From: Desulfatibacillum alkenivorans DSM 16219
GTDB taxonomy: Bacteria; Desulfobacterota; Desulfobacteria; Desulfobacterales; Desulfatibacillaceae
Direction of reading: 5' to 3'
Assembly (NCBI RefSeq): GCF_900142135.1
Contig: NZ_FQZU01000017.1
Location: 1-64,000 of the forward strand
Length of the DNA: 64,000 bases
Part shown: piece after piece, positions 26,427 through 35,908 of the stretch
How positions within the stretch are numbered: the first letter of the stretch is position 1
How the letters are laid out: the number at the start of each line of letters is the position of its first letter
Program-made: the position numbers and the translations under genes
Notes under the pieces: generated by a model
The model's database searches: none
What the model was told of the DNA's origin: nothing
What the model saw: only the letters and a program-made list of their open reading frames with translations

Positions 26427-27650
26427 ATGGGCGATCTTAAACTGGCGTGGCGCAACATCTGGAGGCATACAAGGCGGTCGATCCTGACCATGATGGCCAT
26501 CGGCTTCGCCTCGCTGCTCCTGGTGTTCATGCTCTCCTTTCAGTTCGGGTCTTACGAAGGCATGATAGACGCTTCGGTCAGGCTTTCCACCGGGCACTTG
26601 CAGGTTCAGGCCCAAGGATACCACGACAAACCGGAAATGCGGAAGGTGGTGAAAAATCCCCGGAAGGTCATGGACGCCCTCAGCCGGACTCCAGGCGTTG
26701 AAGCGTGCACGGCCCGGTGCCAGACCTTTGTGCTGGCCTCCAGCGAGGATCGCACGCGGGGAGTCATGATCATGGGCGTGGATCCCGAAACGGAATCCAG
26801 GGTCTTGAAAACCTCCTCCCTGATTCGCCAGGGGGAATATCTTTCCTCGGACGATCCCAACACGGTCATCATTGGAGCCCTATTGGCCGAGCGTTTGAAA
26901 ATCGGCCTGGGGGAGGAACTGACCATTTTAGGCCAGGCAAGGGACGGCTCCATTGCAGCCACGGTCATGACGGTAAGGGGGATTTTCAAGTCCGGCATCG
27001 ACGAGGTGGACCGGTCCACGGTCCAGATGCTGCTGACGGACTTTGACCAATTGTTCGGCATGGACGGCGCGGTGCACGCGGTAGTGGCCGTAGTCCACAA
27101 ACTGACCGAGGTGGGTGAAATCAAAAATACCGTGATGCAGGACGACGCCCTGAAAGGCCTGGCGGTCCTTGACTGGATGGAATTGTCCCCCGGGCTTAAG
27201 CAATCCATCCAGATGGACCTGGTGAGCGGAATCATTATGTACGTCATCCTGATCATTGTGGTGGCCTTCAGCATCATGAACACCTTTTTGATGGCCGTGT
27301 TTGAACGCACCCGCGAGTTTGGGGTCATGATGGCCATAGGCGTCAAGCCCTTGCGGCTGGTGAAAATCATCCTCATGGAATCCATGTTCATGACCGGCCT
27401 GGGGTTGTTGTTCGGCATGATTCTGGGCGCGCTTCTCACCCAGTATTTTGCGGGCGCGGGAATTTCCATGGGAGGCGCGGCCGACCTCATGGCCCAATAC
27501 GGGATTTCCGGCCGAATGTATCCCCGCTTGTCGCTGATCACGTTATTCAGCGGCCCGATCCTCATTGGCGTGGTGACTTTTTTTACGGCCCTTTTACCGG
27601 CCTTGCGCATCCCCAGGCTCAAGCCCGCCAACGCCATGAAGGCGGTGTAG
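26427..27650 (+). CDS. FtsX/LolC-E type ABC transporter permease (first of pair)
   Basis: A 407-residue permease of the MacB/LolE type: one N-terminal helix (RRSILTMMAIGFASLLLVFML), a periplasmic domain of about 220 residues, and three C-terminal helices beginning IIMYVILIIVVAFSIMNTFLMAVFERTREFGVM. The sequence MAVFERTREFG is the hallmark of the family. It pairs with the next gene and the ATPase at 28934-29617 to make an inner-membrane extractor of lipids or lipoproteins. Confidence 0.92.
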   Translation: MGDLKLAWRNIWRHTRRSILTMMAIGFASLLLVFMLSFQFGSYEGMIDASVRLSTGHLQVQAQGYHDKPEMRKVVKNPRKVMDALSRTPGVEACTARCQTFVLASSEDRTRGVMIMGVDPETESRVLKTSSLIRQGEYLSSDDPNTVIIGALLAERLKIGLGEELTILGQARDGSIAATVMTVRGIFKSGIDEVDRSTVQMLLTDFDQLFGMDGAVHAVVAVVHKLTEVGEIKNTVMQDDALKGLAVLDWMELSPGLKQSIQMDLVSGIIMYVILIIVVAFSIMNTFLMAVFERTREFGVMMAIGVKPLRLVKIILMESMFMTGLGLLFGMILGALLTQYFAGAGISMGGAADLMAQYGISGRMYPRLSLITLFSGPILIGVVTFFTALLPALRIPRLKPANAMKAV

Positions 27651-27663
27651 TTTAGGAGGAAAT

Positions 27664-28896
27664 ATGTTTGCACAATTGGCATGGCGCAACATTTGGCGCA
27701 ATCCAAGACGCACGGCGATCATCCTGCTGGCCATTTTCATGGGCGTGTTTTCCATGATTTTTTTCGCCGCCTTTTCCCGCGGCATGGCAAATGGCATGGT
27801 GAACAACGCCATAGACAACCTGGTGGGCCACATTAAAATCCAGCATCCCGACTATCGCTCCGACCCGGACATATCTCATCGGATAGACGATCCCCGGTCT
27901 GTCATGGACGAAATCCGGCCAGAACTGCCTGACGGATCGAAGATAGTCCAGCGCATCCGGGTGGAGGGCGTGGCCGCCAACGCCAGGGAAACTGCGGGGA
28001 TTGAAATCACGGGCATTGAGCCTTCCAAAGAAAAAGGCGTTTCGTTCATCGGGGATGCTCCCATTGAGGGGGAAATGCTGGAGGAGGATGACGAACACGG
28101 GATTCTTTTAGGCGCCGCCCTGGCGGACCGGTTTGACACGGAGGTCGGCAAGAAGCTGGTGCTGACCACCCAACGGGCGGACGGCGAGACCCAATCCCGG
28201 GCGTTCAGGATCAGGGGCCTTTACCATGCGGAAATCCAGGCCACGGAAAAGGCCTATGTTTTCATCACCCTGGACGCGGCTCGCAAGCTGGTCGGGAACA
28301 AAAATTGCGCCACGGAAATCGCAGTCACCCTGCCGGAAAATAAAGCGGACCGGGCGTTGGAGCAGACCGTTTCCAAGTGCAAAGAGGCGCTCAAGCCGTT
28401 CAATCTGTCCGTTTACGACTGGATGGAGCAGATCCCCGCCATGAAAGCCTACCTGGCCATGTTCGACATGTTTCTTTACATCTGGTTTGTGGTGGTGTTC
28501 ATCGCCATGGGCTTTGGCATCGTCAACACCGTGCTCATGGCCGTGTTCGAACGCATGCGGGAATTCGGCCTGCTAAAGGCCATCGGCATGAAGCCTGCGT
28601 GGATCATCCGCATGGTCCTGGGGGAAAGCCTGTTTCTGCTGATTGCAGGCTGCGCCGCAGGAACACTGTGCAGCCTGGCTTTCACCTGGTACGTGGCCGT
28701 GACGGGCATTGACCTGGGCAGCTTCGCCCAGGGGGTTAAGATGTGGGGCATGTCCCGGATGATTTATCCGGCCATCGATATCGGAGACGTGATCGCAGCC
28801 AACGCCGTGGTGATTGTGCTGGGATTGATCGTCTCCGTCTATCCGGCGGTCAAGGCCGCCCGGTTCACCCCCGTGGAAACCATGCGGCAAAATTAA
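27664..28896 (+). CDS. FtsX/LolC-E type ABC transporter permease (second of pair)
   Basis: A 410-residue paralogue of the preceding permease with the same layout: helix one RRTAIILLAIFMGVFSMIFF, a large periplasmic domain, and the C-terminal trio with VLMAVFERMREFGLLKAIG and PVETMRQN at the end. AGGAGG lies upstream of ATG 27664. The two permeases are clearly distinct sequences, so the transporter is likely a heterodimer of the LolC-LolE kind. Confidence 0.92.
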   Translation: MFAQLAWRNIWRNPRRTAIILLAIFMGVFSMIFFAAFSRGMANGMVNNAIDNLVGHIKIQHPDYRSDPDISHRIDDPRSVMDEIRPELPDGSKIVQRIRVEGVAANARETAGIEITGIEPSKEKGVSFIGDAPIEGEMLEEDDEHGILLGAALADRFDTEVGKKLVLTTQRADGETQSRAFRIRGLYHAEIQATEKAYVFITLDAARKLVGNKNCATEIAVTLPENKADRALEQTVSKCKEALKPFNLSVYDWMEQIPAMKAYLAMFDMFLYIWFVVVFIAMGFGIVNTVLMAVFERMREFGLLKAIGMKPAWIIRMVLGESLFLLIAGCAAGTLCSLAFTWYVAVTGIDLGSFAQGVKMWGMSRMIYPAIDIGDVIAANAVVIVLGLIVSVYPAVKAARFTPVETMRQN

Positions 28897-28933
28897 TCTT
28901 TAATGGCTCAAGCCTTCATATGAGGAAAATACC

Positions 28934-29617
28934 ATGAACGCGGTAAGTGCATCAAACGTTTCCAAAATTTATATGCAGGGCGACGTCAAGGTGACGGCGC
29001 TCAATAAAGTCAGCCTGGAAGTTGCACCCGGGGAGTTCGTGGCTCTGGCCGGACCTTCCGGATCGGGCAAGACCACCCTGTTAAACCTCATCGGCGGCCT
29101 GGACGAGCCGGACGGGGGTAAAATTTCCGTCAACGGAAAGGACTTTGCAAACATGTCCTCCGGGGATCTGGCCGAACTGCGGCTATCCCAGATCGGCTTT
29201 GTATTTCAGTCATACAACCTTATCCCCGTGTTTACGGCTGAGGAAAACGTGGAGTACATCCTTCAGCTTCAAGGCGAGGGCAAGGCCGAACGCAAGAAAA
29301 AAGCCCGAGCCATGCTGGACGACGTGGGCCTGGAAGGAAAATACGACCGCAAGCCGGCTCAGCTTTCCGGCGGCCAGCAGCAGCGGGTTGCCGTGGCCAG
29401 GGCTTTGGTTTCCAATCCCACGTTGATCCTGGCGGATGAGCCCACGGCCAACCTGGATTCAGTCACCGGCGAAAGCCTGCTCCGCACCATGCGCGAGATG
29501 AACCAAAAGCACGGAGTCACCTTTATCTTTTCCACCCATGATTCCATGGTCATGAACGCGGCCAAACGGCTGGTTTCCATGAAAGACGGCGCCATCGTGG
29601 ACGACAAGGTCAAATAA
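28934..29617 (+). CDS. LolD/MacB-type ABC transporter ATPase
   Basis: A 227-residue nucleotide-binding subunit with Walker A GPSGSGKTTLLN, Q-loop GFVFQSYNLIPVFTAEENV, signature [15 protein letters not shown], Walker B LILADEPTANLDS and H-loop IFSTHD. The LolD-like features (short, no extra domains, PTANLDS) fit the two FtsX permeases upstream. Its stop codon overlaps the start of the next gene (TAATG). Confidence 0.95.
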   Translation: MNAVSASNVSKIYMQGDVKVTALNKVSLEVAPGEFVALAGPSGSGKTTLLNLIGGLDEPDGGKISVNGKDFANMSSGDLAELRLSQIGFVFQSYNLIPVFTAEENVEYILQLQGEGKAERKKKARAMLDDVGLEGKYDRKPAQLSGGQQQRVAVARALVSNPTLILADEPTANLDSVTGESLLRTMREMNQKHGVTFIFSTHDSMVMNAAKRLVSMKDGAIVDDKVK

Positions 29618-30906
29618 TGCGACTCACACGCACGCTTTGCATAATCTGCTGTTTGCTTTGGATTGCAGCCCTCCCCTGCCAATCCGCGAGCCCGGACGTA
29701 GAAGCCAAATGGGGCGGCCACTTGCGCGCCCAGGGATCCTCCTCCTGGTACGGCAAGCCCCATGTGCTGGAATACGTGGGCGACACAGGCCCCCTTGCGG
29801 ACGGAGGCTTTGACGGACGATTGAACGGTTCTTTGTTCGCGGGCGAGCATCTGACCCTGGAAGCCCAATATCAAGCCGCTTTTACAGGCGGGGAATCCCG
29901 CAGGCAAATCTGGCGGTTGGCGCAAGGATTTCCCACGGCCCAATCCCTTGCGGCCGGCGCCCCCTCGGACGAGCACAGACTCTTTTCCCTCACAGGCGTG
30001 TTGGAGGAAAACGAGGACTGCCTTTTATATCATCGCCTGGACCGGCTTTCGGCAACCTACGCCGGAGACAGGATGACGGTGCGGGCGGGAAGGCAGGCCC
30101 TCACCTGGGGCAACGGGCTGATTTTCAACCCCATGGACTTGCTGAACCCCTTTTCCCCCTCGGACGTGGTCCGCGACTACAAAACCGGCGACGACATGCT
30201 GGTGCTGCAAGGCTGGGCCGGGCCTTTTTCCGACCTGCAACTGGCTTACGTCCCCCGCAAAAACGTCTGCACGGGCGACGTTTCCGGCAGCGAATCTTCC
30301 ATTGCAGGCAAAGCCAAGTTTTCGGCTTTCGGCTCGGATTGGGACGTCATGGCCGCGCGGCATTACAAGGACGCGGTTGCAGGGTTCGGCATGGTCCGGT
30401 ACGTTTTAAATGCGGCGTGGAGGATGGACTTCACCATCACGGCCCTGGGCGGCGATTTTTCAGACAGCGATTTCAGCGCCGTAACCAATCTGGATTACTC
30501 CTGGATATGGGGCGGGCATAATTTTTACGGCTTGTGCGAGCTGTATTACAACGGTTTCGGGCGCAACGATCCGTGGGACTCCCTGATGGACCCGGATCTG
30601 CTTATCCGGTTGGATCGGGGGGAAATATACACCCTGGGCAGGTGGTACGCCTCCGGGCAATTGCAGTTTGAAGCCCATCCTTTGGTGAACCTGTTTCTTT
30701 CCACCATCATCAACCTGGACGACGGCTCCTTATTGATTCAACCGAGAATCTCGTGGGACGCCCTGTCCTCCTTCAACATCCTTGTTGGGACGGACATCCC
30801 CGCCGGGTCCGGCAATACGGAGTTCGGCGGCCTGGACGAGCCGTTCACCGGCAAGTCCATGGGATCGCCGGTCAAGGCCTATCTGCTTGGCACGTGGTAT
30901 TTCTAA
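29617..30906 (+). CDS. Predicted outer-membrane beta-barrel protein
   Basis: A 429-residue protein with a signal peptide (CIICCLLWIAALPCQS) and alternating-hydrophobicity strands ending in the aromatic terminus GTWYF, as expected for a BAM-inserted barrel. Inner motifs include TVRAGRQALTWGNGL and MDLLNPFSPSD, which resemble outer-membrane proteins of the alginate-export/DUF1302-like group. Translational coupling to the ATPase suggests it is the outer-membrane end of the transport system. Confidence 0.75.
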   Translation: MRLTRTLCIICCLLWIAALPCQSASPDVEAKWGGHLRAQGSSSWYGKPHVLEYVGDTGPLADGGFDGRLNGSLFAGEHLTLEAQYQAAFTGGESRRQIWRLAQGFPTAQSLAAGAPSDEHRLFSLTGVLEENEDCLLYHRLDRLSATYAGDRMTVRAGRQALTWGNGLIFNPMDLLNPFSPSDVVRDYKTGDDMLVLQGWAGPFSDLQLAYVPRKNVCTGDVSGSESSIAGKAKFSAFGSDWDVMAARHYKDAVAGFGMVRYVLNAAWRMDFTITALGGDFSDSDFSAVTNLDYSWIWGGHNFYGLCELYYNGFGRNDPWDSLMDPDLLIRLDRGEIYTLGRWYASGQLQFEAHPLVNLFLSTIINLDDGSLLIQPRISWDALSSFNILVGTDIPAGSGNTEFGGLDEPFTGKSMGSPVKAYLLGTWYF

Positions 30907-31179
30907 TTCTCGAACGGACGAGGAATCAATCCACACCTAAAAGCCATTCTCCTGGCGCCCCTTCAGGCCCGTTAACAAACGCAATGCCGCCCTTCCTTGA
31001 CAAATCCGTTTGGTCCCGTTTAATTGCACGAGGCAAATTTAGCATTACAGGATGTGATTCGTCCTGATGTAAGACGCCAGTTCTTTGATGGGGATCAAGG
31101 GGATCTTCTGAGCCGGGGTTGCAGGATTCGCATTGTTCTAAATTGTCACGCCAATAAAAATCAGCTCAGGAGTTGCAAC

Positions 31180-33033
31180 ATGACCGCCCCAGTACACCGG
31201 ATCAAGGCAAGGCCGCTTTACGCCATTTTTTTCAGACACTGCTTTTCCTTTATTTTCATACTTTTATTTATCATATTGGCGCAAGCAGGCATTTCCTTGG
31301 CAGACGGCCTATGCCCCTCCGACCCGTTCAAAACAGCTCCCGGCATTACCGGCTGCGGAAACCCCGAGCCCATGATCGCCTGCGGCGAGTATTTCTCCCT
31401 GGCCTTGGATCATGCGGGACAAGTCTGGTGCTGGGGTTTCGGGCATTATGGACAGATAGGAAACGGAAGCAGCGCCACCCATCAGACCGCCCCCGCTTTG
31501 GCGGGCTACGGAATCTTGTCCGATGTACGAAGCATCGCAGCAGGAAAGAACTTTGGCATGGCCCTGGACGGTGACGGCCAGGTGTGGACCTGGGGAGATA
31601 ACGATTATTACAAACTGGGGCGCGGCGCAGATTCGGAGCCTGATAAGGACAATATTCCAGGCCGCGTGAACTCCGTCCTTTCAGGCTGTAAGGCCATTGC
31701 GGCGGGATACAACCACGGCTTGGCCCTGGATTCCCAAGGCAGGGTGTGGTCCTGGGGAAAAAACGAAGGCGGCGCGTTGGGGATTTCCGGCATTGCGGAA
31801 CGCAGCAAGCCGGGGTTGGCGTCGGGAACGCTTCCCATGGTAAAAGACATCGCCGCAGGCTATGATTTTTCCATGGCTCTGGCCGAAGACGGCTCGATCT
31901 GGGCATGGGGCGCCAACGGCCGGGGGCAGCTTGGAGACGGAACCAATACCCCCAGGCCCTTCCCGGCGCAGGCCAGCTCCGTGCTGTCTGGCATTACGGC
32001 AATATCCGCAGGCTATCAGCACGCCATGGCCCTGGACTCCCAAGGCAGGGTGTGGGTGTGGGGATACGGCGGCAACGGCGTCCTGGGTCAAGGGGCTTAT
32101 GAAGACCTCTCCACCCCCATAAAAATGGGAGGGCCTGTATCCAATATCGTCAGCATATCCGCCGGGCTGTGGCATACTTTCGCCGTCGCCGCCGATGGGT
32201 CGGCCTGGGCTTGCGGCTACAATAACACTGGGACCCTGGGGGACGGAAGCGCCTTGGAGCGAAAGACTCCCGTCCGGGTTCTGGCGCCGGGCAAGGTCTT
32301 GGCGGCCGCGGGCGGTCGAAATATGTCCCTGCTGCTCCTGGATGACGGCCAGGTGCGCTCCATGGGAAACAACATGTACGGCCAGCTTGGAATTGGAACT
32401 ACGGATTATGACGCGCATCCCGACCCCGTGACCGTGCTGGACGGGGCTTCGCCATTCAAGATTTTTTCGGACCAGGATGACGACGGCGTGGACGACCTGT
32501 ACGATAACTGCCCTTCCCTCTCCAATCCCGGCCAGGAGGACAGGGACGCCGACGGCGTGGGCGACTTATGCGATTATTGTCCCGGCGACTACAATCCCGA
32601 TCAGAAGGACTCGGACGGGGACATTATCAACGACGCCTGCGACAATTGTCCTTCCGTCTACAATCTTGACCAACACGACTTGGACGGGGACGGCGTAGGA
32701 GACGCCTGCGACAACTGCCCCGGCAATCCCGACCCCAACCAAAACGACTCGGACGGCGACGGCCGCGGCGATCTTTGCGACAATTGCCCCTTCACCCCCA
32801 ATTTCAGCCAGCAGGACGAAAACAACGACGGGATTGGAGACGCCTGTCCGGGCAAAGGCGGCTGCGATTTGAACGGCGACGGTTCGGCTGACCTTGCCGA
32901 CGCCATCCGCATTCTGCAGATAGCGACCAATAACGATCCAGGCGGGACGATCAATCGCGACAACGCCCTTGGCGATGACGGCAGGTTTGACGTGGAGGAG
33001 GCGGTGTTTATATTGCAAAGGGCTTGCGAATAA
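31180..33033 (+). CDS. Secreted RCC1-propeller protein with thrombospondin-3 repeats and dockerin-like end
   Basis: ATG 31180 (after CAGGAG) gives a 617-residue protein with a long signal peptide; an earlier TTG at 31024 would add an unsupported leader. Residues about 60-430 hold seven RCC1-like repeats with recurring SLALDHAGQVWCWG, MALDSQGRVWVWG and QLGDG units, enough for one seven-bladed propeller. Next are five thrombospondin type-3 calcium repeats (DNCP, DGVGDACDNCP, DSDGDGRGDLC). The end carries two EF-hand-like segments, DLNGDGSADLADAIRILQ and DGRFDVEEAVFILQ, as in type I dockerins. It is a calcium-stabilised extracellular protein, perhaps a surface or cellulosome-style partner; ligand unknown. 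Confidence 0.85.
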   Translation: MTAPVHRIKARPLYAIFFRHCFSFIFILLFIILAQAGISLADGLCPSDPFKTAPGITGCGNPEPMIACGEYFSLALDHAGQVWCWGFGHYGQIGNGSSATHQTAPALAGYGILSDVRSIAAGKNFGMALDGDGQVWTWGDNDYYKLGRGADSEPDKDNIPGRVNSVLSGCKAIAAGYNHGLALDSQGRVWSWGKNEGGALGISGIAERSKPGLASGTLPMVKDIAAGYDFSMALAEDGSIWAWGANGRGQLGDGTNTPRPFPAQASSVLSGITAISAGYQHAMALDSQGRVWVWGYGGNGVLGQGAYEDLSTPIKMGGPVSNIVSISAGLWHTFAVAADGSAWACGYNNTGTLGDGSALERKTPVRVLAPGKVLAAAGGRNMSLLLLDDGQVRSMGNNMYGQLGIGTTDYDAHPDPVTVLDGASPFKIFSDQDDDGVDDLYDNCPSLSNPGQEDRDADGVGDLCDYCPGDYNPDQKDSDGDIINDACDNCPSVYNLDQHDLDGDGVGDACDNCPGNPDPNQNDSDGDGRGDLCDNCPFTPNFSQQDENNDGIGDACPGKGGCDLNGDGSADLADAIRILQIATNNDPGGTINRDNALGDDGRFDVEEAVFILQRACE

Positions 33034-33107
33034 TATAGCCTGAATATCATTGCGTGGTTATGATCTGCCATGGATCCCGCTCTTTTATGGAAAAGGCTAT
33101 TTGTTTT

Positions 33108-34853
33108 ATGTTTCTCCCCACAACCAAACAGGAGCTCAAAAACTGGGGTTGGGACCGCTTGGATGTGATCCTGGTCTCAGGCGACGCATATATTGACTCG
33201 TCCTACTCGGGCGTTGCGGTGATCGGGCGGGTGCTCCAAAAGGCCGGATACCGGGTGGGAATTATCGCCCAGCCGGATATGGACTCCGGGGAGGACATTT
33301 CCCGTTTGGGCGCCCCAAGATTGTTTTGGGGAATCACGTCCGGCTGCGTGGACTCCATGGTAGCCAATTACACGGCCCTGGGCAAAAAGATCAAGCAGGA
33401 CGATTTCACCCCCGGCGGGGTCAACGACCGCAGGCCGGACCGGGCCGTCATCGCCTACACCAACCTGGTGCGGCGCTATTTCAAGGAAACGGCGCCCATC
33501 GTCCTGGGCGGGGTGGAGGCCAGTCTGCGGCGCGTCTCCCATTACGACTTTAAGTCCAAATCCATCCGCCGCTCCATTTTGTTCGACGCCAAGGCGGACG
33601 TCCTGGTCTACGGCATGGGCGAGAAAGCCGTGCTGGAGCTTGCCGCCGCCCTGGATAAAGGCGAGGATTGGCGCAATATCCGGGGTATCTGCTTTGCGGA
33701 CAAAGCGAAGCCCGAAGGCTTTTTGGAACCGCCCTCCCATCAGGCGGTGAGCAAGGACAAGGCGCAGTTTTCGGAAATGTTCCGGGCTTTTCAGGAAAAC
33801 CAGGACCCGGAGACAGCCCGGGGATTTTGTCAGTTGCAGGACACGCGGTATCTGATCCACAACCCGCCACAGCCTCTTCCCGGCGCCGAAGAACTGGACG
33901 GATTCTACGAACTGGACTACCAGCGGGACGCCCATCCTTATTATGCGGAACAGGGGCCTGTCCGGGCGTTGGACACCATCCGGTTTTCCCTGACCACCCA
34001 TCGGGGATGCTTTGGGCAATGCAATTTCTGCGCGATCACCGCCCACCAGGGCGCCCGGGTTCATTGCAGGACCGAGGCGTCCATCTTGCGGGAGGCTGAA
34101 CGCATAACCGCCCTCCCCGGCTTTAAAGGCTACATAGCCGACGTGGGAGGCCCCACCGCCAATATGTTCGGCTCCGCCTGCAAGAAGCAAGGCGGCCCCG
34201 GCGCATGCGCCCACAAAAGATGCTTGTGGCCCAAGCCCTGCCCCAACCTGGTTTTCGGCCATGACAAGCAAATGGCGCTTTTAAGGAAGCTGGGAGCGCT
34301 GCCCGGCGTGAAAAAAGCCTTTGTAGCCTCGGGAATCCGGTACGATCTGATCCTGGCAGACGGGAAGCAGGGCGCCGCCTATCTGCGGCAAATTTTGAAG
34401 GATCACACTTCAGGGCAAATGAAAATCGCGCCCGAACACGCTGTTGACCCGGTCCTGCATTTCATGGGCAAGCCCGGCGGCGAAGGCCTGGAGCGCTTCA
34501 AAGAGATGTTCGACGCCCTGGAATCCAGGCTGGGCAAAAAGCAATTCCTGACCTACTATTTCATGGCCGCCCATCCGGGCTGCACATTGAACCACATGCG
34601 GTCTCTCTCCAAATACGTGCAGGAAAAATTGCGGACGCGCCCGCAGCAGGTCCAGATTTTCACCCCCACTCCGTCCACCTACTCCACCCTCATGTATTAC
34701 ACCGGGAAAAATCCCTTTGACGGCAAGCCTGTGTTCGTGGAAAAAAATCCCCCCGCCAAACAAGACCAAAAAGACGCCCTGACCGGGCCGGCGCCCAAAC
34801 CAAAGTCCCGGCCGGCTGACAAGCGCCATAGAAAAGGCCGGCGCAGAGGCTGA
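33108..34853 (+). CDS. YgiQ-family radical SAM protein
   Basis: Starts most plausibly at ATG 33108 (MFLPTTKQELKNWGWDRLDV); an in-frame ATG at 33087 has no better ribosome site. About 581 residues. N-terminal DVILVSGDAYIDSSYSG and the WGITSGCVDSMVANY segment are YgiQ-like, and the radical SAM cluster motif is CFGQCNFCAI. The C-terminus is a low-complexity basic tail (KSRPADKRHRKGRRRG). Family function is not established in detail. No operon partner is evident. Confidence 0.9.
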   Translation: MFLPTTKQELKNWGWDRLDVILVSGDAYIDSSYSGVAVIGRVLQKAGYRVGIIAQPDMDSGEDISRLGAPRLFWGITSGCVDSMVANYTALGKKIKQDDFTPGGVNDRRPDRAVIAYTNLVRRYFKETAPIVLGGVEASLRRVSHYDFKSKSIRRSILFDAKADVLVYGMGEKAVLELAAALDKGEDWRNIRGICFADKAKPEGFLEPPSHQAVSKDKAQFSEMFRAFQENQDPETARGFCQLQDTRYLIHNPPQPLPGAEELDGFYELDYQRDAHPYYAEQGPVRALDTIRFSLTTHRGCFGQCNFCAITAHQGARVHCRTEASILREAERITALPGFKGYIADVGGPTANMFGSACKKQGGPGACAHKRCLWPKPCPNLVFGHDKQMALLRKLGALPGVKKAFVASGIRYDLILADGKQGAAYLRQILKDHTSGQMKIAPEHAVDPVLHFMGKPGGEGLERFKEMFDALESRLGKKQFLTYYFMAAHPGCTLNHMRSLSKYVQEKLRTRPQQVQIFTPTPSTYSTLMYYTGKNPFDGKPVFVEKNPPAKQDQKDALTGPAPKPKSRPADKRHRKGRRRG

Positions 34854-34972
34854 TAAAACCCATTATTTTAAAAATCCTTACAGATTAATCGGCGGCGCAA
34901 ATTAATTGCCCTTAACGCTTTCTCTTTGCTATAAAATTTAGGGGCTTAACTTTTAATGAGAGATTGATTTCA

Positions 34973-35908
34973 TTGAGCGACTTCATCCAAATTCGGAAAT
35001 CCCAAATATATTTTTACGAAAAAACACCGCTGTACACAAAGACCGACAAGGGCGGCTTTGTCCTTTATAAAGCCTCGCACCTGAAAGTCGACCCAAAGCG
35101 TTTTGCGGCGGACGGCTCCCCTTTGCTGTTTACCCCCATTGAAGCCCAGGAATTGGCCTCCAAGGAGTTGCGCGCCCAGTTGACGGACGCGCTTTTAAAA
35201 AGCGTGAAAGGCGGCGATTTAAAGGCTGTCAAGTCCGGTATGTGCAATATTGTGGAGGAAGCGTTCCAGGATCCCTTGGATGACAGTCTGCAAATCCTCC
35301 CGGATTCCCTGGAAATCATGTTTGAAGGCTATCCCAATATTATTCATCTCATCAAAGAAATTAACGAAATCCGCGTGGGCGGATCAAGCCTGGTGGAGCA
35401 TTCGGTCAACACCATGGTGTTGGCGATCAACTACTGCATCTGCGATTCATTTTCTTTTAAAGACACCAAGGATATGAGCCTGGCCGCCCTGCTCCATGAT
35501 GTGGGTTTGACCAAACTTCCCAAAAGCCTGATTGAAACAAACACAAAACTGTCTGATGCACAATTCATAGAGTATCAAAAGCACCCGAAAATCGGATATG
35601 ACATGGTGCGGGAAAAGGTGGAAATGCCGGCCTCCATGTCCACGGGAATCCTCGAACACCATGAGCGTTTTGACGGGTCGGGCTATCCCAAAGGCGCGAC
35701 CAAAATTTCCTTTGCCGGCTCGTTAATTGGCATGCTGGACAGTTTCGAAAGCCTGACCAACACGGAAAAACAGCACCGAAAAAGAAAAAAGCCTTTCAAC
35801 GCCCTCAAAATCGTCCAGGACGAAATCCTGAAATTCGGCCGGCACGATAAAACCGTGTTTAGGAAATTTTGTCTGAGCCTGAAGGGCAAAAGCAACTTTA
35901 CCCTGTAG
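34973..35908 (+). CDS. HD-GYP domain protein (putative cyclic-di-GMP phosphodiesterase)
   Basis: About 311 residues. TTG 34973 is preferred because GAGAG lies ten bases upstream; TTG 34964 is also in frame. The N-terminal 130 residues are unassigned. The HD-GYP core shows ALLHDVGLTKLP (HD), GILEHHERFDGSGYPKG (HHE...DGSGYP, the GYP loop) and SLIGMLDSFESLTN. This supports metal-dependent hydrolysis of cyclic-di-GMP. It lies alone, between the radical SAM gene and a convergent transporter operon. Confidence 0.87.
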   Translation: MSDFIQIRKSQIYFYEKTPLYTKTDKGGFVLYKASHLKVDPKRFAADGSPLLFTPIEAQELASKELRAQLTDALLKSVKGGDLKAVKSGMCNIVEEAFQDPLDDSLQILPDSLEIMFEGYPNIIHLIKEINEIRVGGSSLVEHSVNTMVLAINYCICDSFSFKDTKDMSLAALLHDVGLTKLPKSLIETNTKLSDAQFIEYQKHPKIGYDMVREKVEMPASMSTGILEHHERFDGSGYPKGATKISFAGSLIGMLDSFESLTNTEKQHRKRKKPFNALKIVQDEILKFGRHDKTVFRKFCLSLKGKSNFTL

